From: Thermococcus thermotolerans
Lineage (GTDB): Archaea; Methanobacteriota_B; Thermococci; Thermococcales; Thermococcaceae
Assembly: GCF_024707485.1 (NCBI RefSeq)
Contig: NZ_CP102602.1
Coordinates: forward strand, 1,426,001-1,490,000
Length of the DNA: 64,000 nt
Direction: 5' to 3'
Shown piece after piece: positions 1-9,135 of the stretch. The notes under the pieces are model-generated. The model saw only the letters and a program-made list of their open reading frames with translations, did not search any database and was not told the origin of the DNA. The stretch's first letter is position 1. The number at the start of each line of letters is the position of its first letter. Made by a program: the position numbers and the translations under genes.

Positions 1-740
1 TACAGGAGCCTGAACACCGTTAGAAGGGACTCCCTGATGAAGGAGACGCCATGATTTCCGGTAACCGCAATCAAAGCCACTATTACTCCAAACCCATAAA
101 AGATGCCGTAAAACAAACGCAAAGCGCCACTTTCTGCGTATTTCTCTTCCAGCAGGCCTCTTTCCACGAGTTCCCGTGTTATCCTGTAGTCTCTCTCCGA
201 TACAGCCGCGAAAAGTGCCCCAACTAGACCGCTTATACCTATGTTATCAGTTACAAAGAGATACAGCCCCGAAGTCATGGCAACAAAATTTACAACGGCC
301 CGAATTTTAAGTATCCTGTCAGGAATTACGTACCTGTGGGCCATCATGGAGTAGTACCAGCCGGCCATAACAGGAACATAGAGCGCCATCGAGACGCTCT
401 TTTCCAGACTCACCCCCGAGAAGTAGGCTACGATAAACACGAGAAGGAACGCCGAAAGCTCTCCGAGAAAGTTCCGCCGGGAATAGACGATTTCTTCCCG
501 TCTTTTCTTCTCCCTCCCCTGTAGCGTTGTGGTGAGAAACAGCGCGAGGGCACCGACCAGAAACAAAACGCCGAGCATTTTAACGAGGAGAACAAAAGAT
601 GCACCCGGTCTAGCGAATACCACGTAGATAAGCCCAAATAGTAGCACTCCGAACCCAAAGGAAATCAGGAAAAAGAGAGCGTGCCTAACGGCCGGAGATC
701 CGAAATATTTTCCTCCCACACTGCCTCCCTCTGCTTTCAT
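1..740 (-). CDS. Multi-pass membrane protein, partial (C-terminus outside window)
   Basis: An uninterrupted minus-strand frame starts at an ATG (738-740) and runs off the left edge, so about 246 residues are visible and the C-terminus is missing. The protein opens MKAEGGSVGGKYFGSP and has about six or seven hydrophobic segments, with a charged cytoplasmic-looking stretch (QGREKKRREE) after the second. GGGGAG lies about 8 nt before the ATG, inside the end of the vapC remnant, so it probably shares that transcript. I do not recognise the family; nothing resembles a transporter or enzyme signature. That it is a gene is well supported by the long open frame and hydrophobic pattern; its function is unknown. 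Confidence 0.75.
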   Translation of the reverse strand, partial: MKAEGGSVGGKYFGSPAVRHALFFLISFGFGVLLFGLIYVVFARPGASFVLLVKMLGVLFLVGALALFLTTTLQGREKKRREEIVYSRRNFLGELSAFLLVFIVAYFSGVSLEKSVSMALYVPVMAGWYYSMMAHRYVIPDRILKIRAVVNFVAMTSGLYLFVTDNIGISGLVGALFAAVSERDYRITRELVERGLLEEKYAESGALRLFYGIFYGFGVIVALIAVTGNHGVSFIRESLLTVFRLL

Positions 741-744
741 AGGT

Positions 745-964
745 TTATCTCCCCAACACCTTCACCTTTAGTCCGTACTCATTAAAGCGCTCAAAATCAT
801 CATCGCAGGTGTAGAGCGTGGCGTTGTGGGCTATGGCAGTGGAAGCTATGAGGAGGTCCTTCGTTAGAGGTCTCAGGCCCTTTGACATCAGATCCCTGTA
901 CTGAAACCTTCTGATTGCCCTTGAACAGCTCAATCACCACGCTGGTGTCCAGGAGTCCATCCAT
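745..964 (-). pseudogene. vapC: vapC toxin remnant (PIN-domain RNase, internally deleted)
   Basis: The start ATG (962-964) lies inside the end of vapB and encodes [20 protein letters not shown], the usual first strand and first catalytic Asp of a VapC PIN domain. The frame then fails. In another frame the sequence resumes as FQYRDLMSKGLRPLTKDLLIAS through CDDDFERF, the C-terminal PIN half with its catalytic Asp cluster, and stops at 745. VapC proteins are usually about 130 residues; here the two halves abut with roughly 50-60 residues missing and a frame change. The central acidic residue of the active site is gone, so no working nuclease is expected. A TTG-initiated C-terminal fragment (745-933) is possible but would be inactive. 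Confidence 0.75.
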
Positions 965-1161
965 TCCTCGACCTCCTTCATTTCCTTCTCAAATTCCTTG
1001 GCCCCTTCTTCCGTCATTGTCCCGAACGCTATCATGACCACATCGAGGTTGCCCTTCTTTTTCTTGCCTATGAGCTCCCTCAAAAGCCCGGAGAAACTCT
1101 TCGTCCCCTTCATCTTGACGAGCTCGTAGTAGACGTTATCTATTGTCATCGTCTTTCCCAC
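934..1161 (-). CDS. vapB: VapB-type antitoxin (UPF0330/DUF217 family)
   Basis: A short protein of 75 residues if started at the GTG at 1159-1161, which has GGTGGT 4-5 nt upstream; an in-frame ATG at 1180-1182 and another at 1147-1149 are alternatives. [19 protein letters not shown]...[10 protein letters not shown] matches the archaeal UPF0330 antitoxin pattern: an N-terminal ribbon-helix-helix-like DNA-binding part, then a charged acidic tail ([17 protein letters not shown]) expected to wrap the toxin. It overlaps the start of vapC by 31 bp, the normal antitoxin-toxin arrangement. The antitoxin looks intact although its partner is broken, so it may survive as a DNA-binding repressor or as protection against homologous toxins. 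Confidence 0.75.
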   Translation of the reverse strand: MGKTMTIDNVYYELVKMKGTKSFSGLLRELIGKKKKGNLDVVMIAFGTMTEEGAKEFEKEMKEVEEWMDSWTPAW

Positions 1162-1193
1162 CGGCACCACCTGTAAGTGCATGCACTGGATAC

Positions 1194-1973
1194 TTAAAAC
1201 TTGCCCGCGAGCATCCTCCAGACGAGCAGGATTTGGGCCATAACAATCAGCGTTAAAACCAGAGCTGTCAGCTTCCTCGATTTCTCAGGAAGGTAGAGGG
1301 CAGTGAGGCAGTAGAGGAAGTTCAGGCCTGAAAGCTCCAAGAGGGACTTCACAAGGACAGTTTTTCTCCCGAAGACCATAAGTTTACCCACAGGGTCATC
1401 GCCGACCGGATAACCGGAGTGGAGCGCTATAAGCCTGACAGCGATAAGGATTGCCGTGAAGACGAGGTTTTCCCTCATCAGCTCAATCAAGAAGTCCCTA
1501 TTGAGTTCACTTCCGGTAAAGAGCCCGTAGAGTGCGAATGGAAACCCCAAAACCCAGATGACCATCGAGATTAGGAGAATGAAGAAGGCAAAGATTTTAG
1601 CAAACATCGCGATTCCATTGAGAATACCCTTAACGGGGTTTTCGGTCATGATAACGGCCGTAGCAAAAAAGCCCCAGAACATCAGGGCCCGGGCAACGGT
1701 ATTAAAAACCTCCTTTGGAAGGTAGAGCCTGCCGTGGGTTTTCTCAATTATTTCAGGCAATCTTTTGATGTCCTTCCGCGAGTAGCCGTAGCTTTCGAGC
1801 GTCTTACCAACGAAGTGAAGCGCCACGAGGAGAAAGGGAACGAGAAGGAGGAAAGCAACGAAAAGACTCACCGCGCTGAGATTTTTCTTAGGGGGAACGA
1901 GAAGCCAGAGGGCGAGCCAAAAGCCTACCGCCAGCAACCACGGGAGGAGGTAGCTCCTGAGGAAGACCCGCAT
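1194..1973 (-). CDS. Multi-pass membrane protein of unknown function
   Basis: About 259 residues from ATG 1971-1973 (a TTG at 1991 is in frame but less likely). The protein starts [19 protein letters not shown] and has about six hydrophobic segments, including [23 protein letters not shown] and [18 protein letters not shown], separated by a cytoplasmic-looking loop ([24 protein letters not shown]). No enzyme motif or transporter signature is visible and I do not recognise it. It ends 32 bp before vapB and runs in the same direction, so the three or four genes down to the window edge could form one transcript. Confidence 0.7.
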   Translation of the reverse strand: MRVFLRSYLLPWLLAVGFWLALWLLVPPKKNLSAVSLFVAFLLLVPFLLVALHFVGKTLESYGYSRKDIKRLPEIIEKTHGRLYLPKEVFNTVARALMFWGFFATAVIMTENPVKGILNGIAMFAKIFAFFILLISMVIWVLGFPFALYGLFTGSELNRDFLIELMRENLVFTAILIAVRLIALHSGYPVGDDPVGKLMVFGRKTVLVKSLLELSGLNFLYCLTALYLPEKSRKLTALVLTLIVMAQILLVWRMLAGKF

Positions 1974-2015
1974 GGCGGTTAATATTCCCAAGGGTAAATA
2001 ACCCTTTCGAAACCC

Positions 2016-2047
2016 TTATAACTTATGCCCCCGTAAGTTACTTACGG
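2016..2047. promoter_or_regulatory. TATA-like box and perfect CCGTAAG/CTTACGG palindrome
   Basis: A TATA-like stretch (CTTATAACTT, about 2016-2025) precedes a perfect 7-bp inverted repeat, CCGTAAG (2031-2037) and CTTACGG (2041-2047), separated by TTA. A third CGTAAG follows just before the GTG start at 2056. The palindrome covers the region where transcription would begin, a typical place for an archaeal repressor site. The palindrome is seen directly; the operator role is inferred. Confidence 0.45.
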
Positions 2048-2055
2048 TGGCGTAA

Positions 2056-3105
2056 GTGCTGTTCGACCTGAGGCCAAAGAGCAGGAGGGAGGAAATTTTT
2101 GATAGGGGGAAGGAGTTCAAAGAGCTTGAAAAAAGCATCGAGCGCTATCCCCTAACGCTTCTCCTCGGAATAAGGCGAGTGGGCAAGAGCTCGATACTCA
2201 GGGCTTACCTCAACGAGAATCCCGGGATTTTGATAGACTGCAGGGAGCTTTACGCTGAGAGCGGGCACATAACGAAGGAAGACCTCATCCAGGAACTCCA
2301 GTCGAAAGGGAGTATCTTCCAGAGAATCGCCTCAAGATTCAGGGTAAAACTGAACCTGAGGTTCCTTCAGATCGAACCCCGGGATGCTTCCCTCAGGGAG
2401 ATATTCAGGGAGCTGAATGAACTCGGAGAAAAAACCGGGAAGTTCATCATAGCCTTCGACGAGGCCCAGTACCTTAGGTTCTACGGCTCGCGAGGTGGAA
2501 AGGAACTACTGGCGTTATTCGCCCACGCCTACGACAGCCTGCCCAATCTACGGATCATACTGACGGGCTCTGAGGTTGGACTTTTGCACGACTTTCTTGG
2601 CATAGACGACTACGAGAGTCCGCTCTACGGGAGACTCGGAGGAGAGATTTATGTAAAGCCCTTTGATGGTGAGACATCAAAAGCATTCCTGCGGGCAGGA
2701 TTTAAAGAGGCAGGGGTTGAGATGCCGGAGGAAGATATTGAGAATGCCGTCTCCATACTCGACGGCATACCCGGCTGGCTCGTTCTCTTTGGGACGAAAT
2801 ACCTCGAAACCTATGACTTCCAGAGGGCTATGGAGTCAACCCTCAACATCGCCAAAGGCCTCCTTCTTGGCGAGCTCTCAGAGCTTGAAAGACGGAGCAG
2901 GCGGTACGTTGGAATTTTAAGGGCGATAGCACTGGGTTACAACAGGTGGAGCCTCATACGGGACTACTTAGAACTCAAGAAAATGAGAACCCCCGAACCG
3001 AGGCTTCACGAACTCCTAAAGAACCTGAAGAAGATGGGCTGGATTGAGGAGGAAAATGGGGAGTACTACCTCACTGACCCGCTTGCAAAGCTCGCCCTCA
3101 GGTGA
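2056..3105 (+). CDS. Archaeal AAA-type ATPase (DEXX-box family)
   Basis: A 349-residue protein starting at GTG 2056, with GGTGG upstream. It has a Walker A motif GIRRVGKSS (about residues 38-46), a Walker B/DE motif FIIAFDEAQYLRF (about 132-144), a sensor-like LTGSEVG (about 172-178) and a C-terminal winged-helix-like end (RLHELLKNLKKMGWIEEENGEYYLTDP). This is the layout of the archaeal ATPases (Pfam ATPase_2, AAA 14-like) found in many paralogues in Thermococcales. Their role is poorly known; some resemble STAND-type signalling NTPases. The gene is monocistronic, converges tail to tail with the radical SAM gene 1 bp away, and the palindrome at its start suggests autoregulation. Confidence 0.85.
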   Translation: MLFDLRPKSRREEIFDRGKEFKELEKSIERYPLTLLLGIRRVGKSSILRAYLNENPGILIDCRELYAESGHITKEDLIQELQSKGSIFQRIASRFRVKLNLRFLQIEPRDASLREIFRELNELGEKTGKFIIAFDEAQYLRFYGSRGGKELLALFAHAYDSLPNLRIILTGSEVGLLHDFLGIDDYESPLYGRLGGEIYVKPFDGETSKAFLRAGFKEAGVEMPEEDIENAVSILDGIPGWLVLFGTKYLETYDFQRAMESTLNIAKGLLLGELSELERRSRRYVGILRAIALGYNRWSLIRDYLELKKMRTPEPRLHELLKNLKKMGWIEEENGEYYLTDPLAKLALR

Positions 3106-3106
3106 C

Positions 3107-4192
3107 TTATGGAAGCGGAACCCTCTCGACTTCAAGCCTGTCCCATGTTGGATACTCCTCGACGATGAAGAACCTAACGTCGCCCTCTATCGCCTCGGCG
3201 AGCTCCAAAGCCACCTCCACCGGCATCTCTATTCTGCCCTTCTTGCGGTTGATGTAAAGCCATTCCGCCGGGACTTCTGCCTCATTAACGAGAAACCCGT
3301 AGAGCTCGTCGAGGTCGTCGTATTCGGCAATTCCAAAGCGGAGCGTTCCGTCCTCGGTTATCTCCATGTAGGGTTTGGCGACGTTCCTAGCCATCCGCTT
3401 AAGCCTGTTCTTGAGCTGGACGGCGTCCTTCAGCTTGGCCGTGCACAGGTGGTAGCTCAGCGATGTGTTCTCATCGCCCCATTCTAGGAGCTTCAGACCC
3501 AGCTCAAGGGAGCCCTTTATGGCGGCGCTCTCGTCGCTCACCGGCCTGTACCCCCTGTCGAGGATCGCCCTAAGGTTCGTCTCGCTGAACTCAAGCTCGT
3601 TCACGTTGAGGAACTTCGCGCCGAGGTTGTCGAGGAAGTCAGCGTACCACCTCATCCTCTCGAACTGCCCAGGAATCGAAGGAATCTCGCCGCCGACGTC
3701 CCAGTCAAAGTCGAAGGCGTTTCTTATGTTCTCGATTTCAACTTTGAACAGCTTCGAGTTCGGGTTGAAGAGGTCGGGGTGGAAGCGTATCTCATCCAGA
3801 CCGGCATCGTAGAGCTTTTCCAGGTTCTTCTTCGTGGCCAAGGCACCGGTGGTGTAGAGGTGAATATGGAAACTTTCGCCAAAGGCCTCCTTAAGGGCAC
3901 GGATATACTCAACGGTTCTGTCAAGCCTCGCCAGCGGGTCGCCGCCGGTAACGCCGGCCCCCCTGGCTTCCATCAGAAGGGCTTCCTCACTGATGTCATC
4001 AAGGGTTTTTACGGGTCTCTCGTTGGCGTAGACGACGTCTCCCCTCCGCGTCTCGCTCAGCGGGCAGTAGAAGCAGTCCCTCGGACAGGCGCCGGTCGTG
4101 AAGAGGACGAGCTTCTCACCCCTAACGCAGAGCTGGCAGCCCTTCGGCAACTCGCGAACGGCGTATGAAAAGTAAGGCGTCTCCCAGACCAT
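3107..4192 (-). CDS. Radical SAM protein, COG2108 (PflA-related)
   Basis: A 361-residue protein with a strong ribosome site (GAGGTGAGG) before the ATG. The radical SAM cluster is [13 protein letters not shown] (about residues 53-65), giving the CxxxCxxC ligands of the 4Fe-4S cluster that cleaves S-adenosylmethionine; GGDPL (about 103-107) fits the SAM-binding GGE-like motif. An N-terminal GCQLCVRG adds two cysteines that could bind a further metal. The C-terminal 100 residues form a separate beta-rich domain. The family is conserved in archaea and described as related to pyruvate-formate-lyase activating enzyme, but its substrate is unknown. It converges with the upstream ATPase and diverges from pop5. 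Confidence 0.85.
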   Translation of the reverse strand: MVWETPYFSYAVRELPKGCQLCVRGEKLVLFTTGACPRDCFYCPLSETRRGDVVYANERPVKTLDDISEEALLMEARGAGVTGGDPLARLDRTVEYIRALKEAFGESFHIHLYTTGALATKKNLEKLYDAGLDEIRFHPDLFNPNSKLFKVEIENIRNAFDFDWDVGGEIPSIPGQFERMRWYADFLDNLGAKFLNVNELEFSETNLRAILDRGYRPVSDESAAIKGSLELGLKLLEWGDENTSLSYHLCTAKLKDAVQLKNRLKRMARNVAKPYMEITEDGTLRFGIAEYDDLDELYGFLVNEAEVPAEWLYINRKKGRIEMPVEVALELAEAIEGDVRFFIVEEYPTWDRLEVERVPLP

Positions 4193-4258
4193 CGCCTCAC
4201 CTCGCTAACCCTACACGGGGCAAGGGATTTAAAAAGGTTGGCGGGCAAAGTTGAGCAG

Positions 4259-4627
4259 ATGCCTATGAGGGAGAAGCCGAAGTACCTGCCACCTACGCTC
4301 AGGGACAAGCACCGCTACATAGCCTTTCAGGTCATCGGGGAGAGGCCGTTTAAGAAGGACGAGATAAAGAGGGCCATATGGGACGCGAGCCTCTCAACGC
4401 TGGGAACTCTCGGCTCAGCCAAAGCCAAGCCCTGGTTCATCAAGTTCGACGAGAAAAGTCAGACCGGAATCGTAAGGGTTGACCGAAAGCACGTGGAGGA
4501 GCTTCGCTTCGCCCTGACGCTGGTCACCCATATAAACGGCTCAAGGGCTATCTTCAGAACCCTCGGCGTTTCTGGAACGATAAAAAGGCTGAAAAAGAAA
4601 TTTTTAGCCGAGTACGGCTGGCGTTAG
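4259..4627 (+). CDS. rnp2: RNase P protein component 2 (Pop5/Rnp2)
   Basis: About 122 residues, started here at the ATG at 4259 ([20 protein letters not shown]); the ATG at 4265 is an equally plausible start. The sequence closely matches the archaeal Pop5/Rpp14 family: the N-terminal [12 protein letters not shown] signature, IAFQVIG, then a ferredoxin-like core ending [14 protein letters not shown]. Pop5 pairs with Rpp30 and binds the catalytic domain of RNase P RNA to help mature tRNA 5' ends. Its RNA partner is encoded in this same window at about 35.4-35.7 kb. The stop codon overlaps the end of the convergent glycogen synthase gene by 4 bp. Confidence 0.92.
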   Translation: MPMREKPKYLPPTLRDKHRYIAFQVIGERPFKKDEIKRAIWDASLSTLGTLGSAKAKPWFIKFDEKSQTGIVRVDRKHVEELRFALTLVTHINGSRAIFRTLGVSGTIKRLKKKFLAEYGWR

Positions 4628-5976
4628 CGAAGGAACGGAACGGCCCTGTCAACAGCGCCCTCGTAAACCCTCATGTATCTTCTGCAGGCGTTCTCCCAGG
4701 TGAAGTCCTCCCTCGCCCTCCTCTTTCCGTTCTCACGGAACTTTCTCAAAGTCTCTTCGTCCAGCTCCTTGGCGAAAACCATCGCCCTGGCGAGGGCAAA
4801 GGCGTCCCTCGGGGGGACGAGTAGTCCCGTGGCATTCTCCGGGTCGGAGTTAAGGTCTACTATGGTGTCCTTTATTCCCCCGACGGAGCTGCCTATCGGC
4901 ACCGCCCCGAGGCACATCGCCTCAAGCTGAACTAAACCGAAGGGCTCGAAGTACGACGGGATTATCACAAAGTCCACTGAGCCGTAGAGCTCTCTGACGG
5001 TCTCCCTGCTGAGGAGCTCGGTAATTACCCTGACGTTCTCGGGGAAGCGGTTTTGCACGGCTCTGGCCCAGGCCTCAAGCTCCGGATCGCCCTTGCCGAT
5101 TATGATGAACCTCATCTCCCTAAAGGCAGGATCAGCAGAGAGAACCTCTATAGCCCTTAGAAGGGTGTCAACTCCCTTCTGGGCCTTGTCAAAGCGCCCT
5201 ATGAACATGAACGCCTTCCCATCGCTCAGGCCGAAACGCTCTAAGACGCGCCTCCTCCGCTCCTCTCTGGGAATATCCTTCGTCTCCATGAGCTCCTCGT
5301 TCCAGAAGGAACAGTCTATGCCGTTGAAGACGTGAGTAACCTTGCCCTCAAAGTGCCTGAAGAACCCCCATTCCTCCCACAGATAGCTCCTGCTGACGGT
5401 CGTTACAGCGTCCGCTATGTATCCGGCGGTGTGCTCGGGGTCTATCTCGGGGTAAGGGGCGAGTTCGGGGAGGTTTGCATCGTGGAAGTAGTGGGCTGGA
5501 ATTTTCGCCTTGTTGAGCCTGTGGACGGTGAAAACACTCCTTATACCGAAGTACTTCTTCAAAAGGCCAAGGGCAAATACTGTGTGCCAGTCGTGAGCGT
5601 GGATCACGTCCGGCTTAAAGGTTTCAATAAGCTCGTTCATAAGCCCCACGCTGGCCTTCCCAAAGAGCACGGTTTTTCGTAATAGGCCCTCCCAGTTCGG
5701 GCCGTAGACATCTCTCTCGCTGAGAAGCCCCCCACCAAGGGAGTAGACAGTAACGCCGTTCTGCTCCCTCTTCCTGACGGTTATATGGACAGACCCCCCG
5801 AACGCCGAGACCTTAAAAGAACCGACGACTTCACCGAGGTTTCTCCCGTGGTCAGGAGTGAAAACAACGACCTCGTTTCCGAGGGTGGCGAGCCCCTCCG
5901 CTATGCTGGTTATCGCCTCTGCAAGGCCCCCCACCTTGACGGGCAGGTACTCAAAGCCTATGATCAGAATCCTCAT
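4624..5976 (-). CDS. glgA: Glycogen synthase (ADP/UDP-glucose glucosyltransferase)
   Basis: A 450-residue GT-B glycosyltransferase (GT5-type archaeal glycogen synthase). The ATG at 5976 ([18 protein letters not shown]) follows GGGGTGATG; a GTG and an ATG slightly upstream are in frame. KVGGLAEAI near the N-terminus is the glucose-nucleotide binding KxGGL motif, HAHDWHT (about 128-134) lies at the acceptor side, [13 protein letters not shown] and the C-terminal [14 protein letters not shown] hold the donor phosphate and catalytic Glu residues. Thermococcales use this enzyme to store glycogen. It lies downstream of tgr on the same strand, 55 bp away with no clear TATA box between, so co-transcription with the sugar regulator is likely. 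Confidence 0.92.
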   Translation of the reverse strand: MRILIIGFEYLPVKVGGLAEAITSIAEGLATLGNEVVVFTPDHGRNLGEVVGSFKVSAFGGSVHITVRKREQNGVTVYSLGGGLLSERDVYGPNWEGLLRKTVLFGKASVGLMNELIETFKPDVIHAHDWHTVFALGLLKKYFGIRSVFTVHRLNKAKIPAHYFHDANLPELAPYPEIDPEHTAGYIADAVTTVSRSYLWEEWGFFRHFEGKVTHVFNGIDCSFWNEELMETKDIPREERRRRVLERFGLSDGKAFMFIGRFDKAQKGVDTLLRAIEVLSADPAFREMRFIIIGKGDPELEAWARAVQNRFPENVRVITELLSRETVRELYGSVDFVIIPSYFEPFGLVQLEAMCLGAVPIGSSVGGIKDTIVDLNSDPENATGLLVPPRDAFALARAMVFAKELDEETLRKFRENGKRRAREDFTWENACRRYMRVYEGAVDRAVPFLR

Positions 5977-6031
5977 CCACATCACCCCGCGCTTCTAAAG
6001 GAATCCAACGAATTGAAAAGAAAGAATGGCC

Positions 6032-7054
6032 TCACTCAAGGAGAATGAACTTCTCCCCCTCAACGTCCTCAAAGTAGCTGCCGATACCGCCGACCTTAAG
6101 CTCATTTCCGTTGTACTTGAACGTTATGTTCGCCGTTAGCGGGGTGTATTCGTAGTCCACTATGGTGCCATCGAGAGTTACCTTCTCTTTGGTGTCTATC
6201 ATCCTGCCCACTATCTCAGCTTTTCTCGGCATTCCTGCCATTTTTAGTACCGTTATCAGTGTTCTTATGTTGACTAGGGAGAGGGGCTTGGGAAGGGACT
6301 CATAGTCAAGAGGCTTAATGATCTCGCTGTTGTCGAGATATATGGTGTAGAACCAGTGCATGTAGTTCTGGATTATCTTGGGGCTCTTTGCCCAGAAGGA
6401 ATAGAACTTCTCGCGCCTCCTGTCCCTTGGAAGGGCGCCGAAGAAGAGGGCGTAGTTGAGGTCGCCGATTATCCAGCTGGCCATGAGCCAGGGGGCACCG
6501 CCGGTTCTGGCGAGGATTATGTTGTCCCTCTTCAACCAGTCGGGTATCTCCTCGAAGTTGCTTATGATGACGAAGACAATGTCCTTCCTTGCGCGTATCT
6601 CGCCCTTGAGGAGCTTGAGAAACTCGAAGGGCGTATTTATGAGAACCTCATGATTGGCGGTTCTTATGACGTATTCAGCGCGCTCGACGGTGTTGTCGAA
6701 CCCCTGAATCGTCCAGATTTCGGGCAGGTCTTCCCCGTGAACCTCACGGTAGAGGTCGAGGAAAGCGACCTTGAGGTTTTCAATGTCCTCTATGAAGTCC
6801 TCCTTTATCTTTTCAAGCACTACCTCCGGGTTGACCGGCTTGTATAGCCTTGGGGAGCCGTGCATGACGTCAACAAAGCCCTTCCTGTGGAGGGAGCTCA
6901 GGACATCGTAAACCCTCGTGTGGGGAATGCCGCTCTCCTTGGTTATGTCTGTGGCCTTGCTCGGGCCGAGCTTGAGAAGGGTTATGTAGGCAAGGCTCTC
7001 GTACTTGGTGAGGCCAAGCTTCTGGAGTTTCTCAATGATTTCCTCTTCCTTCAT
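6032..7054 (-). CDS. tgr: TrmB-family sugar regulator TrmBL1/Tgr
   Basis: A 340-residue transcription factor. Residues 1-70 form a winged helix (EKLQKLGLTKYESLAYITLLKLG ... HTRVYDVLSSLHRKGFV), followed by a short coiled coil and a C-terminal TrmB sugar-binding domain (about 110-340). In Thermococcales this protein represses glycolytic and maltodextrin genes and activates gluconeogenic genes by binding the Thermococcales glycolytic motif TATCAC-N5-GTGATA; maltotriose or maltose releases it. Its position between glgA and the divergent cyclomaltodextrinase/mdx cluster, with motif-like sites at 7096 and 9142, supports this assignment over other TrmB paralogues. The ATG follows GGAGGTC; a TATA-like CTTAAAAG lies about 20 bp upstream on the minus strand. 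Confidence 0.9.
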   Translation of the reverse strand: MKEEEIIEKLQKLGLTKYESLAYITLLKLGPSKATDITKESGIPHTRVYDVLSSLHRKGFVDVMHGSPRLYKPVNPEVVLEKIKEDFIEDIENLKVAFLDLYREVHGEDLPEIWTIQGFDNTVERAEYVIRTANHEVLINTPFEFLKLLKGEIRARKDIVFVIISNFEEIPDWLKRDNIILARTGGAPWLMASWIIGDLNYALFFGALPRDRRREKFYSFWAKSPKIIQNYMHWFYTIYLDNSEIIKPLDYESLPKPLSLVNIRTLITVLKMAGMPRKAEIVGRMIDTKEKVTLDGTIVDYEYTPLTANITFKYNGNELKVGGIGSYFEDVEGEKFILLE

Positions 7055-7070
7055 ACCGAGACCTCCAAAC

Positions 7071-7112
7071 TTTTAAGTTTCACTCGCAATAGTTTATTCA
7101 TCAGTAGTGATA
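7071..7112 (+). promoter_or_regulatory. Cyclomaltodextrinase promoter with degenerate Tgr site
   Basis: A TATA-like TTTTAAGT (7071-7078) is followed about 25 bp on by a 17-bp element at 7096-7112 whose right half is a perfect GTGATA and whose left half (ATTCAT) matches three of six positions of TATCAC, with the correct 5-bp spacer. The position over the expected transcription start would suit repression by Tgr. The half-site is seen; that the full element works is inferred. Confidence 0.4.
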
Positions 7113-7126
7113 CTTGGGTGGGGAAA

Positions 7127-9070
7127 GTGTATAAAATTTTCGGGTTCAAACCTGACTGGAGGTTTGGCAGGGTCGCAGAGGTGGAGTTCTCGATACCGAG
7201 AGGGGGGAGCTACGCGTACCTCGTGGGGAACTTCAACGCATTCAACGAAGGCAGCTTTCGAATGAGGAAGAAAGGAAAAAGATGGAGCATAAGGCTGGAG
7301 CTCCCCGAGGGAACCTGGCACTACGGCTTCTCAGTGGACGGGGAGTTCCTGCCCGACCCGGAAAATCAGGAAAGGGAAACCTACAGGAGGCTATCGTACA
7401 AGTTCGAGAGGAAGGTCAGCGTGGCGAGAATAATCGCGGAGGGCGGGTTCTTCCACAGGCCGAGCGCCACATACCTCTACTCCTTCGCCGGGAGAACCCA
7501 TGTGATTTTCCGCTCACTTAGGGGGAAGGCCTCAAGGGTAGTCCTAAGGGCCGGGAACGGGGAAATCGTGATGAGACCGAAGACCCACGATGACATCTTC
7601 GAGTACTTTGAGGCGGTTCTTCCCGGTAAGGGGCCAATTGAGTACTCTTTCCTCGTAGAGACCGGAGAGAAAGCAATCGAATACGGCCCGTTTGATGCCG
7701 AACCCTACAGGTCAGAGAGCCCCAAGTGGGTCTTTGGGAGGGTGTTCTACCAGATAATGCCCGACAGGTTCGAGAAAGGCCCGTCGGGGACGCCCGGGGG
7801 TGAGGCACTCAGGAGCGAGGAGTTCCACGGAGGGGATCTGGCAGGGATAGCAAAGAGGCTCGACCACATCGAAGGCCTCGGTGTAAACGCCCTCTACCTC
7901 ACCCCAATATTCGAGTCCATGACGTACCACCGCTACGATGTTACGGACTACTTCAGGGTCGACAGAAAGCTCGGCGGATGGGTGGTCTTCAGGGAGCTGG
8001 TGAGGGAACTCAAAAAGCGGGATATCAGGCTGATTCTCGACGGGGTTTTCCACCACACGAGCTTCTTCCACCCCTACTTCCAGGACGTCATTCTTAACGG
8101 AGAAAAGAGCCGGTATCGGGACTTCTACAGAATCACCGGATTCCCAGCCGTCTCGGAAGAGTTTCTAGAGGTTTTGAAATCGAGGGAACCGTGGTCAGAG
8201 AAGTACAGAGAGCTCAAATGGATGAAACGAAACTACGAGAGCTTCTACTCCGTCTGGCTGATGCCGAGGCTTAACCACGACAGCCCAGAGGTAAAGCGGT
8301 TTATCAAAGATGTTATGCGATACTGGCTTGAGAATGGCGCCGACGGCTGGCGTCTGGATGTTGCCCACGGCGTTCCTCCCGAACTGTGGAGGGGGGTAAG
8401 AAAAGCCATGCCGGGAGATGCATACCTCTTTGGGGAAGTCATGGACGACGCGAGGCTCTGGCTCTTCGACAAGTTCCACGGCACCATGAACTACCCCCTG
8501 TATGAGCTCATCCTGCGGTTCTTCGTCGAGCGGGAGATTGACGCGGAGGACTTCCTCAACGGGCTGGAGCTCCTGAGCGCCCACTACGGGCCGGCAGAGA
8601 ACACCATGTACAACTTCCTCGACAATCACGACACAGAGCGCTTCATCGATTTAGTCGGAGATGAAAGGAAGTACCTCTGCGCGCTGGCGTTTCTGATGAC
8701 GTACAAGGGAATTCCCTCGATATTCTATGGCGACGAGGTCGGTCTCAACGGTGGCGGCGAGGGTCTGAGCGCCGGAAGAACGCCGATGAAGTGGGACGAG
8801 GGAGAGTGGAACCTCAGCCTACTGAACGCCACGAAGGAGCTGGTCAGGCTCAGACGGGAGAACCGGGCCCTCCAGCTGGGTGAGTTCAGGCCCTTATCTT
8901 TCAAGGATGGACTCCTGCTCTATGAGAGGATCCACGGCGATGAAAGCGTTCTCGTCGGGATAAACTACTCCGGGGAGAGGAGAACCATCGAAGTGCCCGG
9001 AAGGTATCTTCTCGAAGGAAGGAAAAAGATTGAGCTGGCGCCCTGGTCGTTCCTCGTGCTCGAAGGATGA
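7127..9070 (+). CDS. Cyclomaltodextrinase/neopullulanase-type GH13 enzyme
   Basis: About 647 residues from GTG 7127, which follows GGGTGGGG; the frame is open further upstream but that part overlaps tgr and reads as non-coding. The N-terminal 120 residues carry an E-set/CBM48-like fold (AYLVGNFNAFNEGSFRMRK). The GH13 catalytic barrel follows: FYQIMPDRF, DGVFHHTS (region I), DGWRLDVAH (region II with the nucleophile Asp), FGEVMDD (region III with the acid Glu) and FLDNHDTERF (region IV). A C-terminal beta domain ends the protein. There is no signal peptide, so it acts in the cytoplasm, opening imported cyclodextrins and cutting maltodextrins delivered by the mdx transporter downstream. Divergent from tgr. 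Confidence 0.9.
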   Translation: MYKIFGFKPDWRFGRVAEVEFSIPRGGSYAYLVGNFNAFNEGSFRMRKKGKRWSIRLELPEGTWHYGFSVDGEFLPDPENQERETYRRLSYKFERKVSVARIIAEGGFFHRPSATYLYSFAGRTHVIFRSLRGKASRVVLRAGNGEIVMRPKTHDDIFEYFEAVLPGKGPIEYSFLVETGEKAIEYGPFDAEPYRSESPKWVFGRVFYQIMPDRFEKGPSGTPGGEALRSEEFHGGDLAGIAKRLDHIEGLGVNALYLTPIFESMTYHRYDVTDYFRVDRKLGGWVVFRELVRELKKRDIRLILDGVFHHTSFFHPYFQDVILNGEKSRYRDFYRITGFPAVSEEFLEVLKSREPWSEKYRELKWMKRNYESFYSVWLMPRLNHDSPEVKRFIKDVMRYWLENGADGWRLDVAHGVPPELWRGVRKAMPGDAYLFGEVMDDARLWLFDKFHGTMNYPLYELILRFFVEREIDAEDFLNGLELLSAHYGPAENTMYNFLDNHDTERFIDLVGDERKYLCALAFLMTYKGIPSIFYGDEVGLNGGGEGLSAGRTPMKWDEGEWNLSLLNATKELVRLRRENRALQLGEFRPLSFKDGLLLYERIHGDESVLVGINYSGERRTIEVPGRYLLEGRKKIELAPWSFLVLEG

Positions 9071-9135
9071 ACCCACCTTTTCATCGGAGTCCCATAATGG
9101 TCATGCCACACAGGATTGAACAGGAAAGCGCAAGG

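Noticed and set aside
6860-7126. Extended N-terminus for the cyclomaltodextrinase
   Set aside because: The open frame continues 267 bp upstream but overlaps the start and N-terminal coding part of tgr and crosses the divergent promoter; GTG 7127 has a good ribosome site and gives the normal family length.
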